Part shown: in pieces, positions 43,881 through 51,505 of the stretch
Numbering within the stretch: position 1 is the stretch's first letter
How the letters are laid out: every line of letters starts with the position of its first letter
From: Mycolicibacterium iranicum
GTDB lineage: Bacteria; Actinomycetota; Actinomycetes; Mycobacteriales; Mycobacteriaceae
DNA length: 64,000 nt
Assembly (NCBI RefSeq): GCF_014190915.1
Contig: NZ_JACHVU010000007.1
Location: 186,001-250,000, forward strand
Direction of reading: 5' to 3'
Position numbers and translations under genes: made by a program
The notes under the pieces: model-generated
What the model was told of the DNA's origin: nothing
Database searches by the model: none
What the model saw: the letters and a program-made list of their open reading frames with translations, nothing else

Positions 43881-45494
43881 GTGACCGACTGGGACCACGA
43901 GGTCGATGTCGTCGTGCTCGGCAGCGGAGGCGCGGGTCTGACCGCGGCGCTGGCCGCCGCCGTCAACGGCGCCACCGTCGAGGTGTACGAGAAGGCGTCG
44001 ACGATCGGCGGCACGACCGCGGTGTCGGGCGGGATCGTCTGGATCCCCGCCCACGAGCGGTCCGCCGACGGTGACCTGACCCCCGATGACGCCATGGCCT
44101 ACCTGCGCGCGCAGTCGCTGGGGTTCATGGACGACGAGCTGGTCGAGACGTTCGTGAGCACCGGTGCTGCGATGCTCGACTTCGTCGAGGCGCACAGCGA
44201 TCTGGTGTTCGAGGTGGCCGCCGGCTTCCCCGACTACAAACCCGAGCTGCCCGGCGGCAAGCCGGGCGGCGGACGGTCCCTGAACGCCAAACCGTTCGAC
44301 CTGTCGCTGCTCGGCGAATGGAGCGACAGGATCTCGGCGTTCCCCGCAGACTTCAGCAACGTCGGAATCGACGCCGAGACCCGCGCCCGCATCCATGCCT
44401 CCGTCGACAGCGAGTCCGGCGACTTCTGCGTCGCGGGAACGGCGTTGATCGCCGGTCTGCTGAAGGGTCTGCTCGACCACGGCGTCACGCCGCACACCGG
44501 GGCCCGGGCGACGGATCTGATCGCCGATGCCCTGGGGATCACCGGCGTTCTGATCCGCCAGGGTGACAACGAGATCCGGGTGCGTGCGCACAGGGGCGTC
44601 ATCCTGGGCACCGGCGGTTTCGAGTGGGACCGCCGCCTCGTCGAGGCCTACCTGCGCGGACCGATGCGGGGCGCGGTGTCCCCGCCGAACAACACCGGCG
44701 ACGGGCTGCGCATGGCCATGGCCCACGGCGCCGACCTCGCCAACATGGGCGAGGCGTGGTGGGTGCCGATCGTGCAGATTCCCGGCGACACCTTCGACGG
44801 GCATCCGCGCAGCCGCAGCGTGCGACTCGAGCGCACGCGGCCACGCAGCATCATCGTCAACCGTGCGGGTAGGCGGTTCCTGAACGAGGCCGGCGAATAC
44901 AACTCGATGGCCGGGCCGTTCCACTTCCTGGACCCCAAGCTCGGGTATGCGAACGACCCGGCGTGGATCGTCTTCGACTCGCTGCACCTCAAGCACTACG
45001 GCTTTCTCGGCGTCGACCCGGACGGACCCATCCCGGACTGGTTCTGCCAGTCGGCCGACCTCGACGAACTCGGCGAGAAGACCGGCATCGACCCGCAGGG
45101 GCTCGCGGCCACGCTCGCTGCGTGGAACACGAACGTCGCCGACGAGCAGGACCCCGAATTCGGCCGTGGCGCAAGCGCATACGACGGGTACTGGGGTGAC
45201 GACAAAGCATCGACCGCCGCGGGCCGGACCCTCGGCCCGATCGACACGGCACCGTACTACGCCGTGCCGGTCTCCGTCGGCGCCATGGGCACCAAGGGTG
45301 GCCCACGCACCGATCGCGACGGCCGGGTGCTGCACGTCAACGGGACCGCGATCACCGGGCTTTTCGCAGCCGGCAACGCGATGGCGGGCGCCACCGGCAA
45401 GGCCTACGGCGGGGCGGGGGGCACCATCGGTCCGGCCATGGTGTTCGGCTACCGCGCGGGCTACACCGCGGCCACCGGAACGTCGCTGTCTTGA
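43881..45494 (+). CDS. FAD-dependent oxidoreductase, KstD/fumarate-reductase-like
   Basis: 537 aa. VVLGSGGAGLTAALAAAVNG near residue 11 binds FAD, and EKASTIGGTTAVSGGIVWIP follows. Near the C-terminus TAPYYAVPVSVGAMGTKGGP matches the KstD active-site region, with Tyr and a Gly-rich loop. It should remove hydrogen from a cyclic ketone or enone. The GTG start follows AGGAAGGAG by 6 nt and lies 18 nt after the IclR stop, so it is probably co-transcribed with the regulator. Paralogue of 37722-39527. Confidence 0.87.
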   Translation: MTDWDHEVDVVVLGSGGAGLTAALAAAVNGATVEVYEKASTIGGTTAVSGGIVWIPAHERSADGDLTPDDAMAYLRAQSLGFMDDELVETFVSTGAAMLDFVEAHSDLVFEVAAGFPDYKPELPGGKPGGGRSLNAKPFDLSLLGEWSDRISAFPADFSNVGIDAETRARIHASVDSESGDFCVAGTALIAGLLKGLLDHGVTPHTGARATDLIADALGITGVLIRQGDNEIRVRAHRGVILGTGGFEWDRRLVEAYLRGPMRGAVSPPNNTGDGLRMAMAHGADLANMGEAWWVPIVQIPGDTFDGHPRSRSVRLERTRPRSIIVNRAGRRFLNEAGEYNSMAGPFHFLDPKLGYANDPAWIVFDSLHLKHYGFLGVDPDGPIPDWFCQSADLDELGEKTGIDPQGLAATLAAWNTNVADEQDPEFGRGASAYDGYWGDDKASTAAGRTLGPIDTAPYYAVPVSVGAMGTKGGPRTDRDGRVLHVNGTAITGLFAAGNAMAGATGKAYGGAGGTIGPAMVFGYRAGYTAATGTSLS

Positions 45495-45506
45495 CGGGTT
45501 CGCCTC

Positions 45507-45546
45507 GGTAGCCGATCGGCAACCCACGGTGGTGGGGTCGGCTACC
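45507..45546. repeat. 9-bp inverted repeat between flavoprotein and TetR genes
   Basis: GGTAGCCGA (45507-45515) is exactly complementary to TCGGCTACC (45538-45546), with a 22-nt spacer that contains a smaller CCCAC/GTGGG stem. It ends 10 nt before the TetR start. It could be the terminator of the flavoprotein gene or an operator of the TetR; the long spacer favours a hairpin. Confidence 0.6.
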
Positions 45547-45555
45547 CTCGTCGGT

Positions 45556-46173
45556 GTGACCACACCGGAGAGGTTCGGGGCGATCGCGCGCACGGCGGCC
45601 CAGACCCGCGTGTTGGACGCGGCGCTCAAACTCATCGCCGAATTCGGTGTCAGCGGTACGTCCCTGCAGATGATCGCCGATGCGATGGGGGTCACCAAGG
45701 CCGCGGTGTACCGGCAGTTCAAGACGAAAGAAGAGATCGTCATCGCGATCACCGAGCGGGAGTTGAGCCGGCTCGAGGATGCCGTCGAGGCTGCCGAGGC
45801 GCAGGGCCACGGCGTCCGGTCGCGCGAGATCCTGCTCAACCGGATGCTGGATCAGGCGATCGAGCGGCGCGGGGTGGTCAGCGTGCTGCAGTTCGATCCG
45901 GTCATCATCCGTCTGCAGGCAGAGCACGAGCCGTTCCAGCGGTTCGTCGAACGGCTCTACGCCGCGCTCCTAGGCACCGAGGCGGGGGTGGAGGCCCGGG
46001 TGCACGCCGCGATGCTGTCGAGTGCCATCAGCGTGGCGGTCATGCACCCGCTGGTCGCGGACCTCGACGCCGAAACCTTACGCGCACAACTTCTTCAGAT
46101 GTCGCGGCGGATGCTCGACCTCCCGGCCGACGACTCCGCGTCGACGACGAAGAGCCGTTCGGCGGCGGTGTAG
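45556..46173 (+). CDS. TetR/AcrR family transcriptional regulator
   Basis: 205 aa. Helix-turn-helix region QTRVLDAALKLIAEFG, SLQMIADAMGVTKAAVYRQFKTKEEI at about residues 13-55, then a helical domain. GTG 45556 is chosen because the domain begins soon after it. Its 3' end overlaps the convergent MeaB gene by 79 nt. Target unknown; it may act on the inverted repeat directly upstream or on the flavoprotein gene. Confidence 0.88.
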   Translation: MTTPERFGAIARTAAQTRVLDAALKLIAEFGVSGTSLQMIADAMGVTKAAVYRQFKTKEEIVIAITERELSRLEDAVEAAEAQGHGVRSREILLNRMLDQAIERRGVVSVLQFDPVIIRLQAEHEPFQRFVERLYAALLGTEAGVEARVHAAMLSSAISVAVMHPLVADLDAETLRAQLLQMSRRMLDLPADDSASTTKSRSAAV

Positions 46174-47003
46174 GCGTCCTGACCGCCGTCGGCGACCGAC
46201 GCCGCCAACCGGTCCAGCTCAGGGTGGGTGCGCAGCAGCGTCTGCGCCAGCGACAGGATCTGCGAGCGCGCCCGTGCCGTCCGGCGATCCGCGCTGTCGG
46301 CCCGGTGGTGGGCGTCGATCACCTCGACCAGTTCGGCCAGTCCCACCCCTTGTGCGGCAACGAGTTTGAGGATCGGCACCGCGGTCTCGGCCCGCAGGTC
46401 GCGCACCGTCTGATCGGCGCCGTCGCGGTCCGCCTTGTTCACCACGACGATGTCGGCGACCTCGAGCAGCCCCGCTTTGGCCGCCTGCACCGCGTCGCCG
46501 GCACCCGGGTTGAGGACCACCACCGTCGGATCGGCGACCGCGGCGATCTCGATCTCGGACTGCCCGACCCCGACCGTCTCCAAAATGATCACGTCGTACC
46601 CGAGGGCCGACAGCAGCCGGATCGCAGCGGGCACCGCCGCGGCGAGACCGCCGAGGTGGCCACGCGTTGCCACCGAGCGGATCAGGACGTCGGGATCGTT
46701 GATGTGCGCGGACATTCGGATTCGATCACCCAGCAGCGCCCCGCCGCTGTACGGCGACGACGGGTCGACCGCCAGCACCGCGACCTTCATACCGGTGGCG
46801 CGGTAGGCGCCCACGAGCGCACCGACCGTGGTGGACTTGCCCGCGCCCGGCGGTCCGGTGATGCCGACCACCCGGGCGGGGTCCACGGCGGCCAGGGCGG
46901 CGAGCACCTCGCTGCGGCGCGCGCTCTCCACGAAACTGAGCAGTCGGCCGGTCGCGCGCGGTGACCCGCCGCGAGCAGCGTCGATGAGCTCGTCGATGGT
47001 CAC
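46095..47003 (-). CDS. meaB: methylmalonyl-CoA mutase-associated GTPase MeaB
   Basis: 302 aa G3E-type P-loop GTPase. Walker A GPPGAGKST is at about 50-58, then VDPSSPYSGGALLGDRIRM, the switch region ETVGVGQSEIEIA and the base-specificity motif VVNKAD, all as in MeaB/ArgK. It protects and reloads B12-dependent acyl-CoA mutases. Shorter at the N-terminus than usual (about 327-334). The matching mutase is encoded at 55444-57434. The gene is divergent from an SDR across a regulon palindrome and overlaps the TetR gene tail-to-tail. Confidence 0.93.
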   Translation of the reverse strand: MTIDELIDAARGGSPRATGRLLSFVESARRSEVLAALAAVDPARVVGITGPPGAGKSTTVGALVGAYRATGMKVAVLAVDPSSPYSGGALLGDRIRMSAHINDPDVLIRSVATRGHLGGLAAAVPAAIRLLSALGYDVIILETVGVGQSEIEIAAVADPTVVVLNPGAGDAVQAAKAGLLEVADIVVVNKADRDGADQTVRDLRAETAVPILKLVAAQGVGLAELVEVIDAHHRADSADRRTARARSQILSLAQTLLRTHPELDRLAASVADGGQDAYTAAERLFVVDAESSAGRSSIRRDI

Positions 47004-47057
47004 CTCAGACAGATTACGCAGGCGATTCCCCTCCTGTGCGGCCGGCCGTTCCGATAT

Positions 47058-47074
47058 CGAGAATGTTATTCTCT
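47058..47074. promoter_or_regulatory. regulon palindrome (CGAGAATGTTATTCTCT)
   Basis: Inner arms GAGAAT (47059-47064) and ATTCTC (47068-47073) are perfect, spacer GTT. Centred 41 nt before the SDR start and 63 nt before the MeaB start. On the minus strand the centre contains TAACAT, a TAnnnT hexamer. It links the MeaB gene and hence B12 mutase maintenance to the catabolic regulon. Confidence 0.83.
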
Positions 47075-47106
47075 GTGCAAGAGAGCCACAGTTTCAAGGA
47101 GGGTCC

Positions 47107-47871
47107 ATGGATATCGCCGGAAACTCAGCCCTGGTCGTCGGTGGGGCCGGCGGACTCGGCGAAGCGACAGTGCGACGGCTGGTGAGCGCCGGCGCCAAGG
47201 TCGTGGTCGCCGACCTCGCCGACGACAAGGGCAAGCAACTGGAATCCGAACTCGGCGTTCGGTACGTGCGCACCGACGCGACGAGCGAGGAGTCGGTCAA
47301 CGCCGCCATCGCGGAGGCGGAAGCCCTGGCCCCGCTGCGGATCTCGGTCGACACCCACGGCGGCCCCGCCAGCGGTGGTCGCCTGATCGGCAAGGACGGG
47401 TCGCCGCTGGACCTCGAGGGATTCAAGAAGACGATCGAGTTCTACCTGACCGCTGTCTTCAACGTGCTGCGGCTCTCGGCGGCGGCGATCGCCAAGACCG
47501 ATCCGCTCGACGAGGGCGCCCGCGGTGTCATCGTCAACACCGCCTCGATCGCAGGCTACGAGGGGCAGATCGGCCAGCTGCCGTACTCGGCCGCCAAAGG
47601 CGGGGTCCTCGGCATGACGCTGGTGGCCGCACGTGACCTGTCCCCGTTGGGAATCCGCGTCGTGACCATCGCGCCGGGCACCATCAACACGCCCGCCTAC
47701 GGCAAGGCCGCCGACCAGCTCGAACAGTACTGGGGACCGCAGGTGCCGTTTCCGAAGCGCATGGGCCGCTCCACGGAATACGCGCGCCTGGCGCAGAGCA
47801 TCATCGAGAACGACTACCTCAACGGCGAGATCATCCGCCTCGACGGAGCGCTGCGGTTCCCCCCGAAATGA
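47107..47871 (+). CDS. SDR family oxidoreductase (3-hydroxyacyl-CoA dehydrogenase type II-like)
   Basis: 254 aa. VVGGAGGLGEATVRRL replaces the usual TGxxxGIG, ADLADDKG follows beta-2, and LPYSAAKGG holds the catalytic Tyr and Lys. The pattern SIAGYEGQIGQLPYSAAKGG and APGTINTPAYG resembles 17-beta-hydroxysteroid dehydrogenase type 10/3-hydroxyacyl-CoA dehydrogenases. It probably oxidises a 3-hydroxyacyl-CoA with NAD. ATG 47107 follows AAGGAGG by 5 nt. Confidence 0.9.
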   Translation: MDIAGNSALVVGGAGGLGEATVRRLVSAGAKVVVADLADDKGKQLESELGVRYVRTDATSEESVNAAIAEAEALAPLRISVDTHGGPASGGRLIGKDGSPLDLEGFKKTIEFYLTAVFNVLRLSAAAIAKTDPLDEGARGVIVNTASIAGYEGQIGQLPYSAAKGGVLGMTLVAARDLSPLGIRVVTIAPGTINTPAYGKAADQLEQYWGPQVPFPKRMGRSTEYARLAQSIIENDYLNGEIIRLDGALRFPPK

Positions 47872-47878
47872 CCGGGAA

Positions 47879-48619
47879 GTGACCCTCGCGGGCAAGACGG
47901 CGTTCGTCGCCGGCGCCAGCCGCGGTATCGGCGCCACCGTCGCGGCGGCGCTGGCACGCGCCGGCGCGAACGTCGCCGTCGCGGCTCGGTCCGAGCACGA
48001 GGGCAGGCTCCCAGGCACCATCGGCTCGGTGGCCCAACGCATCACCGCCGACGGCGGGCGGGCTCTCCCCGTCGTGTGCGACGTCACCGACGAAGAGTCC
48101 GTCGACGCCGCGGTGGCCACCACGGTCGCCGAGTTCGGCGGCCTCGACATCCTGGTCGCGAACGCTGGCGTGCTGTGGCTGGGGCCCGTCGAATCGACGC
48201 CGTTGAAGCGTTGGCAGCTGTGCCTCGACGTCAACACTACGGGGGTGTTCCTCGTGACGAAGGCCGCGATCCCCCACGTGCGCGCCCGCGGTGGCGGGTC
48301 TCTGATCGCGATCACCACGACGGGCGTGGCGATGACCGACCACGGCGCGAACGCCTACTGGGTGTCGAAGGCGGCGACCGAGCGGCTCTATCTGGGGTTG
48401 GCCGCCGATCTGCGTACTGACAACATCGCAGTGAATTGCCTCAGCCCGTCACGGGTCGTCCTCACCGAAGGCTGGCAGGCCGGCGGCGCAGGCATGCAGA
48501 TCCCACCCGAGATGGTCGAGCCCCCAGAGGCCATGGGCGACGCTGCGGTTTTCCTTGCCGGGCAGAACGCTTCGGGCATCACCGGCACGATCCAGCGCTC
48601 CGAGGAACTCGCTCGCTAG
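47879..48619 (+). CDS. SDR family oxidoreductase
   Basis: 246 aa. AGASRGIG near residue 11, VANAGVL and ANAYWVSKAA with Tyr and Lys. ITTTGVAMTD replaces the usual catalytic Ser strand, with Thr at the Ser position. GTG 47879 lies 7 nt after the preceding SDR stop, so both are one unit. The C-terminus ends NASGITGTIQRSEEL without the usual VDGG, so cofactor-loop closure may differ. A similar enoyl-CoA or ring dehydrogenase role is possible. Confidence 0.87.
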   Translation: MTLAGKTAFVAGASRGIGATVAAALARAGANVAVAARSEHEGRLPGTIGSVAQRITADGGRALPVVCDVTDEESVDAAVATTVAEFGGLDILVANAGVLWLGPVESTPLKRWQLCLDVNTTGVFLVTKAAIPHVRARGGGSLIAITTTGVAMTDHGANAYWVSKAATERLYLGLAADLRTDNIAVNCLSPSRVVLTEGWQAGGAGMQIPPEMVEPPEAMGDAAVFLAGQNASGITGTIQRSEELAR

Positions 48620-48658
48620 GCCTGCACCGCGAGGCTGCTCTGCGGGCCTGCACCGGCC

Positions 48659-48796
48659 TGCACCGCGAGCGCGCGTGTCTGCACGCCGACACGCCGCACC
48701 GTCCGTACTTTTCAGCGCGGTCGCGGCGTCGCGAGCGCGCGCCAAATGCCACCTGCAACGGCGCGCCGCTGTGCAGACCCGCGCGCTCGCGGTGCA
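48659..48796. repeat. dispersed palindromic intergenic element, copy 2 (full inverted repeat)
   Basis: The left arm (48659-48684) and right arm (48771-48796) are inverted copies over 26 nt with one mismatch. The left arm is identical over 25 nt to 12856-12880. The interior carries more GC palindromes. The element lies between the convergent ends of the SDR (48619) and crotonase (48847) genes, the same setting as copy 1. It looks like a non-coding palindromic repeat of the genome, possibly also a two-way terminator. Confidence 0.85.
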
Positions 48797-48828
48797 AGGT
48801 TCCCAGTGCAAGGTTCCCAGTGCAAGGT
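48792..48828. repeat. 14-nt tandem repeat, about 2.6 copies
   Basis: GTGCAAGGTTCCCA occurs at 48792-48805 and 48806-48819, followed by a partial copy GTGCAAGGT at 48820-48828. It starts at the right edge of palindromic element copy 2. Likely slippage or insertion scar; no coding content. Confidence 0.85.
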
Positions 48829-48846
48829 GTAGTGCAAAGGGGCCAG

Positions 48847-49611
48847 TCAGTTCTTGGCGATCAGGCCGTCGACGATCTTGTTGAAGTCCGCCGTCCCGAA
48901 CGACACGTATTCGGCGAGGTTGGCATAGTCCAATGACGCCATCACCGAGCGCTCGAGCTGGATGTTCATCAACCGCTTGGTGGCCTCGACGGCCTGCTGC
49001 GGGAGCGCCATGATCTTCTCGGCGCACGCGATCGCATCGGTGACCGGTTCCGCGACAACGTGATTGGCCAGCCCGAGCTCCAGAGCGCGGGGCGCCTTGA
49101 TGCGCACACCGGTCAGCGCGAACTCCTTGGCCTGCAGCAGGCTGATCTGCGAACCCCACACCAGCGGACCGCCGTCAGCGGCGACCAGCCCGATCTGGAC
49201 GTGCGGGTCGGCGAAGTGCGCGGTCTCGGCCATGTAGACGATGTCCGACAGCGCCGCGAGGCTGCAGCCCAGCCCCACCGCCGGGCCGTTCACCGCGGCG
49301 ATGACCGGGATGCGGCAGCGCACCATGCCGATGACCAGATCGCGGCCGTGCTTGATCGTCTTCTGCCGCAACGCCTCATCGCGTCGGAGTTCGTCGAGGT
49401 AGTTGAAGTCACCGCCGGCCGAGAAGGCCCGCCCCGCGCCGGTGATCACCGCGGCGCGTGCGCCGACGTCCTCGTTCAGTGCCTCCCAGATCCGCGCCAG
49501 CCCGACATGCAACGCGTCGTTGACGGCGTTGAGCGCGTCGGGACGGTTGAGCGTGATGATGCGCAGACCGCCTTCGGCGCGGACGTCGATCTCTTCTGGC
49601 ATGTCGTACAT
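48847..49611 (-). CDS. enoyl-CoA hydratase family protein
   Basis: 254 aa crotonase. IITLNRPDALNAVN, AFSAGGDFNYL (first oxyanion segment) and NGPAVGLGCSLAALSD (second) are present; HVQIGLVAADGGPLVWG covers the catalytic loop. Asp takes the place where many hydratases have Glu. It follows the FadE pair B genes (3 nt gap), so hydration or isomerisation of their enoyl-CoA product is likely. Confidence 0.91.
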   Translation of the reverse strand: MYDMPEEIDVRAEGGLRIITLNRPDALNAVNDALHVGLARIWEALNEDVGARAAVITGAGRAFSAGGDFNYLDELRRDEALRQKTIKHGRDLVIGMVRCRIPVIAAVNGPAVGLGCSLAALSDIVYMAETAHFADPHVQIGLVAADGGPLVWGSQISLLQAKEFALTGVRIKAPRALELGLANHVVAEPVTDAIACAEKIMALPQQAVEATKRLMNIQLERSVMASLDYANLAEYVSFGTADFNKIVDGLIAKN

Positions 49612-49614
49612 GGC

Positions 49615-50703
49615 TCAGCCTCCCAGTCCGAGGATGCGTTGGGCGATGATGTTCTTCTGGATCTGCGATGTCCCGCCCATGACGCTCTGGGCACGGCTGT
49701 ACATGTAGGCGCCGAACAGCTCCTCGTCGCCGGTGCCCACGGTCTTGAGGGCCGCGTGCCCCACGGACTGCTCGACCCAGGTCATCAACAACTTGTCGAG
49801 CGATCCCTGGGGGCCGTGGGTGAGCCCGTCGAGTTGTTCGGACAACCGCCTGCGGACGTGCAACCGCAACATCTCGGTCTGTACCCATGCCCAGAGCAAT
49901 TCCTCGGGCGGCGTTTTGTCGACACCGGATGCCATCTGGCGCACAGTTTTTCCGTACCGGGCCGAGAAGCCGAGCGTCGAGGGTTCCCGCTCATGGCTGA
50001 CCACCGTCATGGCGAGCTTCCAGCCCTCGCCCGGGGCGCCGACCATGTTTTCGGCGGGCACCCGCGCACCGTCGAAGCTGACCTGCCCGAATTCCTTGGT
50101 GACACCGCTGATCATCTTCAGCGGCCGCTGTTCGATCCCGGGCTGGTGCATCGAGACGATGAACGCCGAGATGCCCTTGTGTTTGGGCACGTCCTTGTCG
50201 GTGCGAGCCAGGACAAGACACCAGTCCGCGACGTCGGAGTAACTCGTCCAGATCTTGTGGCCGTGGATGACGTAGTCGTCCCCGTCCCGGACAGCGGTCG
50301 TCGTCAGTGACGCCAGGTCGGACCCGGCGCCCGGCTCGGAGAAGCCCTGGCACCACCGTTCGCTGCCGTTGATCATTCCGGGCAGGAACCGTTGCCGGAG
50401 TTCCTCGCTGCCATGGTGACTCAGCCCCACGACCAGATAGCCCAGACTCGGTCGCGCCGGCGCCCCGGCCTTGGCGATCTCCTCGTCGACGATCACGTCG
50501 TAGACCGGCGGTAGATCCTGGCCGCCGTACGCCGTGGGCCACGACGTGCCGAAGAACCCGGCCTGGAAGAGCGCCTGGTGCCACTCCCCCGCCTTGGCCC
50601 AGTACGCGTCGCCCGACGTCGGGAACTTGCCCTTCTGCTCGATCAGCCAGCCGCGCAACCGATCCCGGAATGCGGCTTCGTCGGATGAGTCACGAAAGTC
50701 CAA
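49615..50703 (-). CDS. acyl-CoA dehydrogenase, catalytic subunit (FadE pair B)
   Basis: 362 aa. WCQGFSEPGAGSDLAS and HKIWTSYSDVADWC bind FAD and substrate; SVMGGTSQIQKNIIAQRILGLGG closes the protein. The YEGT Glu is replaced by Gly, and Glu residues in SHEREPS could supply the base, as in heterotetrameric FadE enzymes. It overlaps the partner gene (50690) by 14 nt. Same arrangement as pair A (10912-12836) but in the opposite gene order. Confidence 0.9.
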   Translation of the reverse strand: MDFRDSSDEAAFRDRLRGWLIEQKGKFPTSGDAYWAKAGEWHQALFQAGFFGTSWPTAYGGQDLPPVYDVIVDEEIAKAGAPARPSLGYLVVGLSHHGSEELRQRFLPGMINGSERWCQGFSEPGAGSDLASLTTTAVRDGDDYVIHGHKIWTSYSDVADWCLVLARTDKDVPKHKGISAFIVSMHQPGIEQRPLKMISGVTKEFGQVSFDGARVPAENMVGAPGEGWKLAMTVVSHEREPSTLGFSARYGKTVRQMASGVDKTPPEELLWAWVQTEMLRLHVRRRLSEQLDGLTHGPQGSLDKLLMTWVEQSVGHAALKTVGTGDEELFGAYMYSRAQSVMGGTSQIQKNIIAQRILGLGG

Positions 50704-51505
50704 TGGTCAGCTCCTCCAGCTTGGCCGGCCAGGCTTCGGTTGCGGCCAGCACTCGGCGCAGGTAGATGTGCGCCAGACACTCCCAGGTGTTGCCGATCCC
50801 TCCGTGGACCTGAATCGACGTTTCGCACACCGTCATCGCGGCGCGCGCACAGTAGATCTTCGCGATGCGCGCCGCCTCGACGGCTTCTGCCACCGGGAGT
50901 TCGTCGACGGCCCACGCGGCGTGGCGCGACACGCTGATCGAACCCTCGATGAGTGCCAGGCTTTCGGCGAGCAGATGTGCCACGGCCTGGTAGGAGCCGA
51001 TCGCCGCACCGTACTGCTCGCGGACCTTGGCGTACTCGGTGGCCAGAGCATGGGTGCCCCGGGCGGCGCCGACGATGTCGGCTGCGGTCGCAGCCAGGGC
51101 CAGCGCGTACCAGCGCCCCGAGTCCTCCTCGGAGAGCTCGCTCAGCTCGGCCGGGGACTCGACCACGCCGGTGAGGCTCCCGGTCAGGTCAACCGACTGT
51201 GGCGCCGTGTCGGCGACCGCCACGTCCCGTCCGAGGCGGCGCTGCAGATCGTCGGAGAGCACGGGGCCCAGGTAGGGCACGTCGACCAGGCCGCGACCGA
51301 ACTCCTCGGCCACGATCGCGACCTCCACGGCTGAGGCGCCGTCGGAGCGCAGAGTCCGGAATCCGGTGGCGTCGACGGCCTTTTCGAGGCGCGCCAGCCG
51401 CCCGGAGTCATCGAGGTCGGCCACCGAGCCGGGGCCGAGGTCTCCGGCCACCTCCGCGGCGGCATCACGCAGCTGTCGCTGCTCACTGGTCAATCGGACG
51501 TCCAT
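50690..51505 (-). CDS. acyl-CoA dehydrogenase, partner subunit (FadE pair B)
   Basis: 271 aa, short. MDVRLTSEQRQLRDAAAEV is a FadE N-terminus, and QVHGGIGNTWECLAHIYLRR the C-terminal signature, while the FAD beta domain is reduced. It should form an alpha2-beta2 enzyme with the 49615 product. ATG 51505-51503 shares a base with the TGA of the ligase gene (TGATG), so translation is coupled. Confidence 0.9.
   Translation of the reverse strand: MDVRLTSEQRQLRDAAAEVAGDLGPGSVADLDDSGRLARLEKAVDATGFRTLRSDGASAVEVAIVAEEFGRGLVDVPYLGPVLSDDLQRRLGRDVAVADTAPQSVDLTGSLTGVVESPAELSELSEEDSGRWYALALAATAADIVGAARGTHALATEYAKVREQYGAAIGSYQAVAHLLAESLALIEGSISVSRHAAWAVDELPVAEAVEAARIAKIYCARAAMTVCETSIQVHGGIGNTWECLAHIYLRRVLAATEAWPAKLEELTIGLS

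Noticed and set aside
48792..48828. CRISPR-like repeat array
   Set aside because: The 14-nt units are directly adjacent without spacers and number fewer than three; no cas gene is present.
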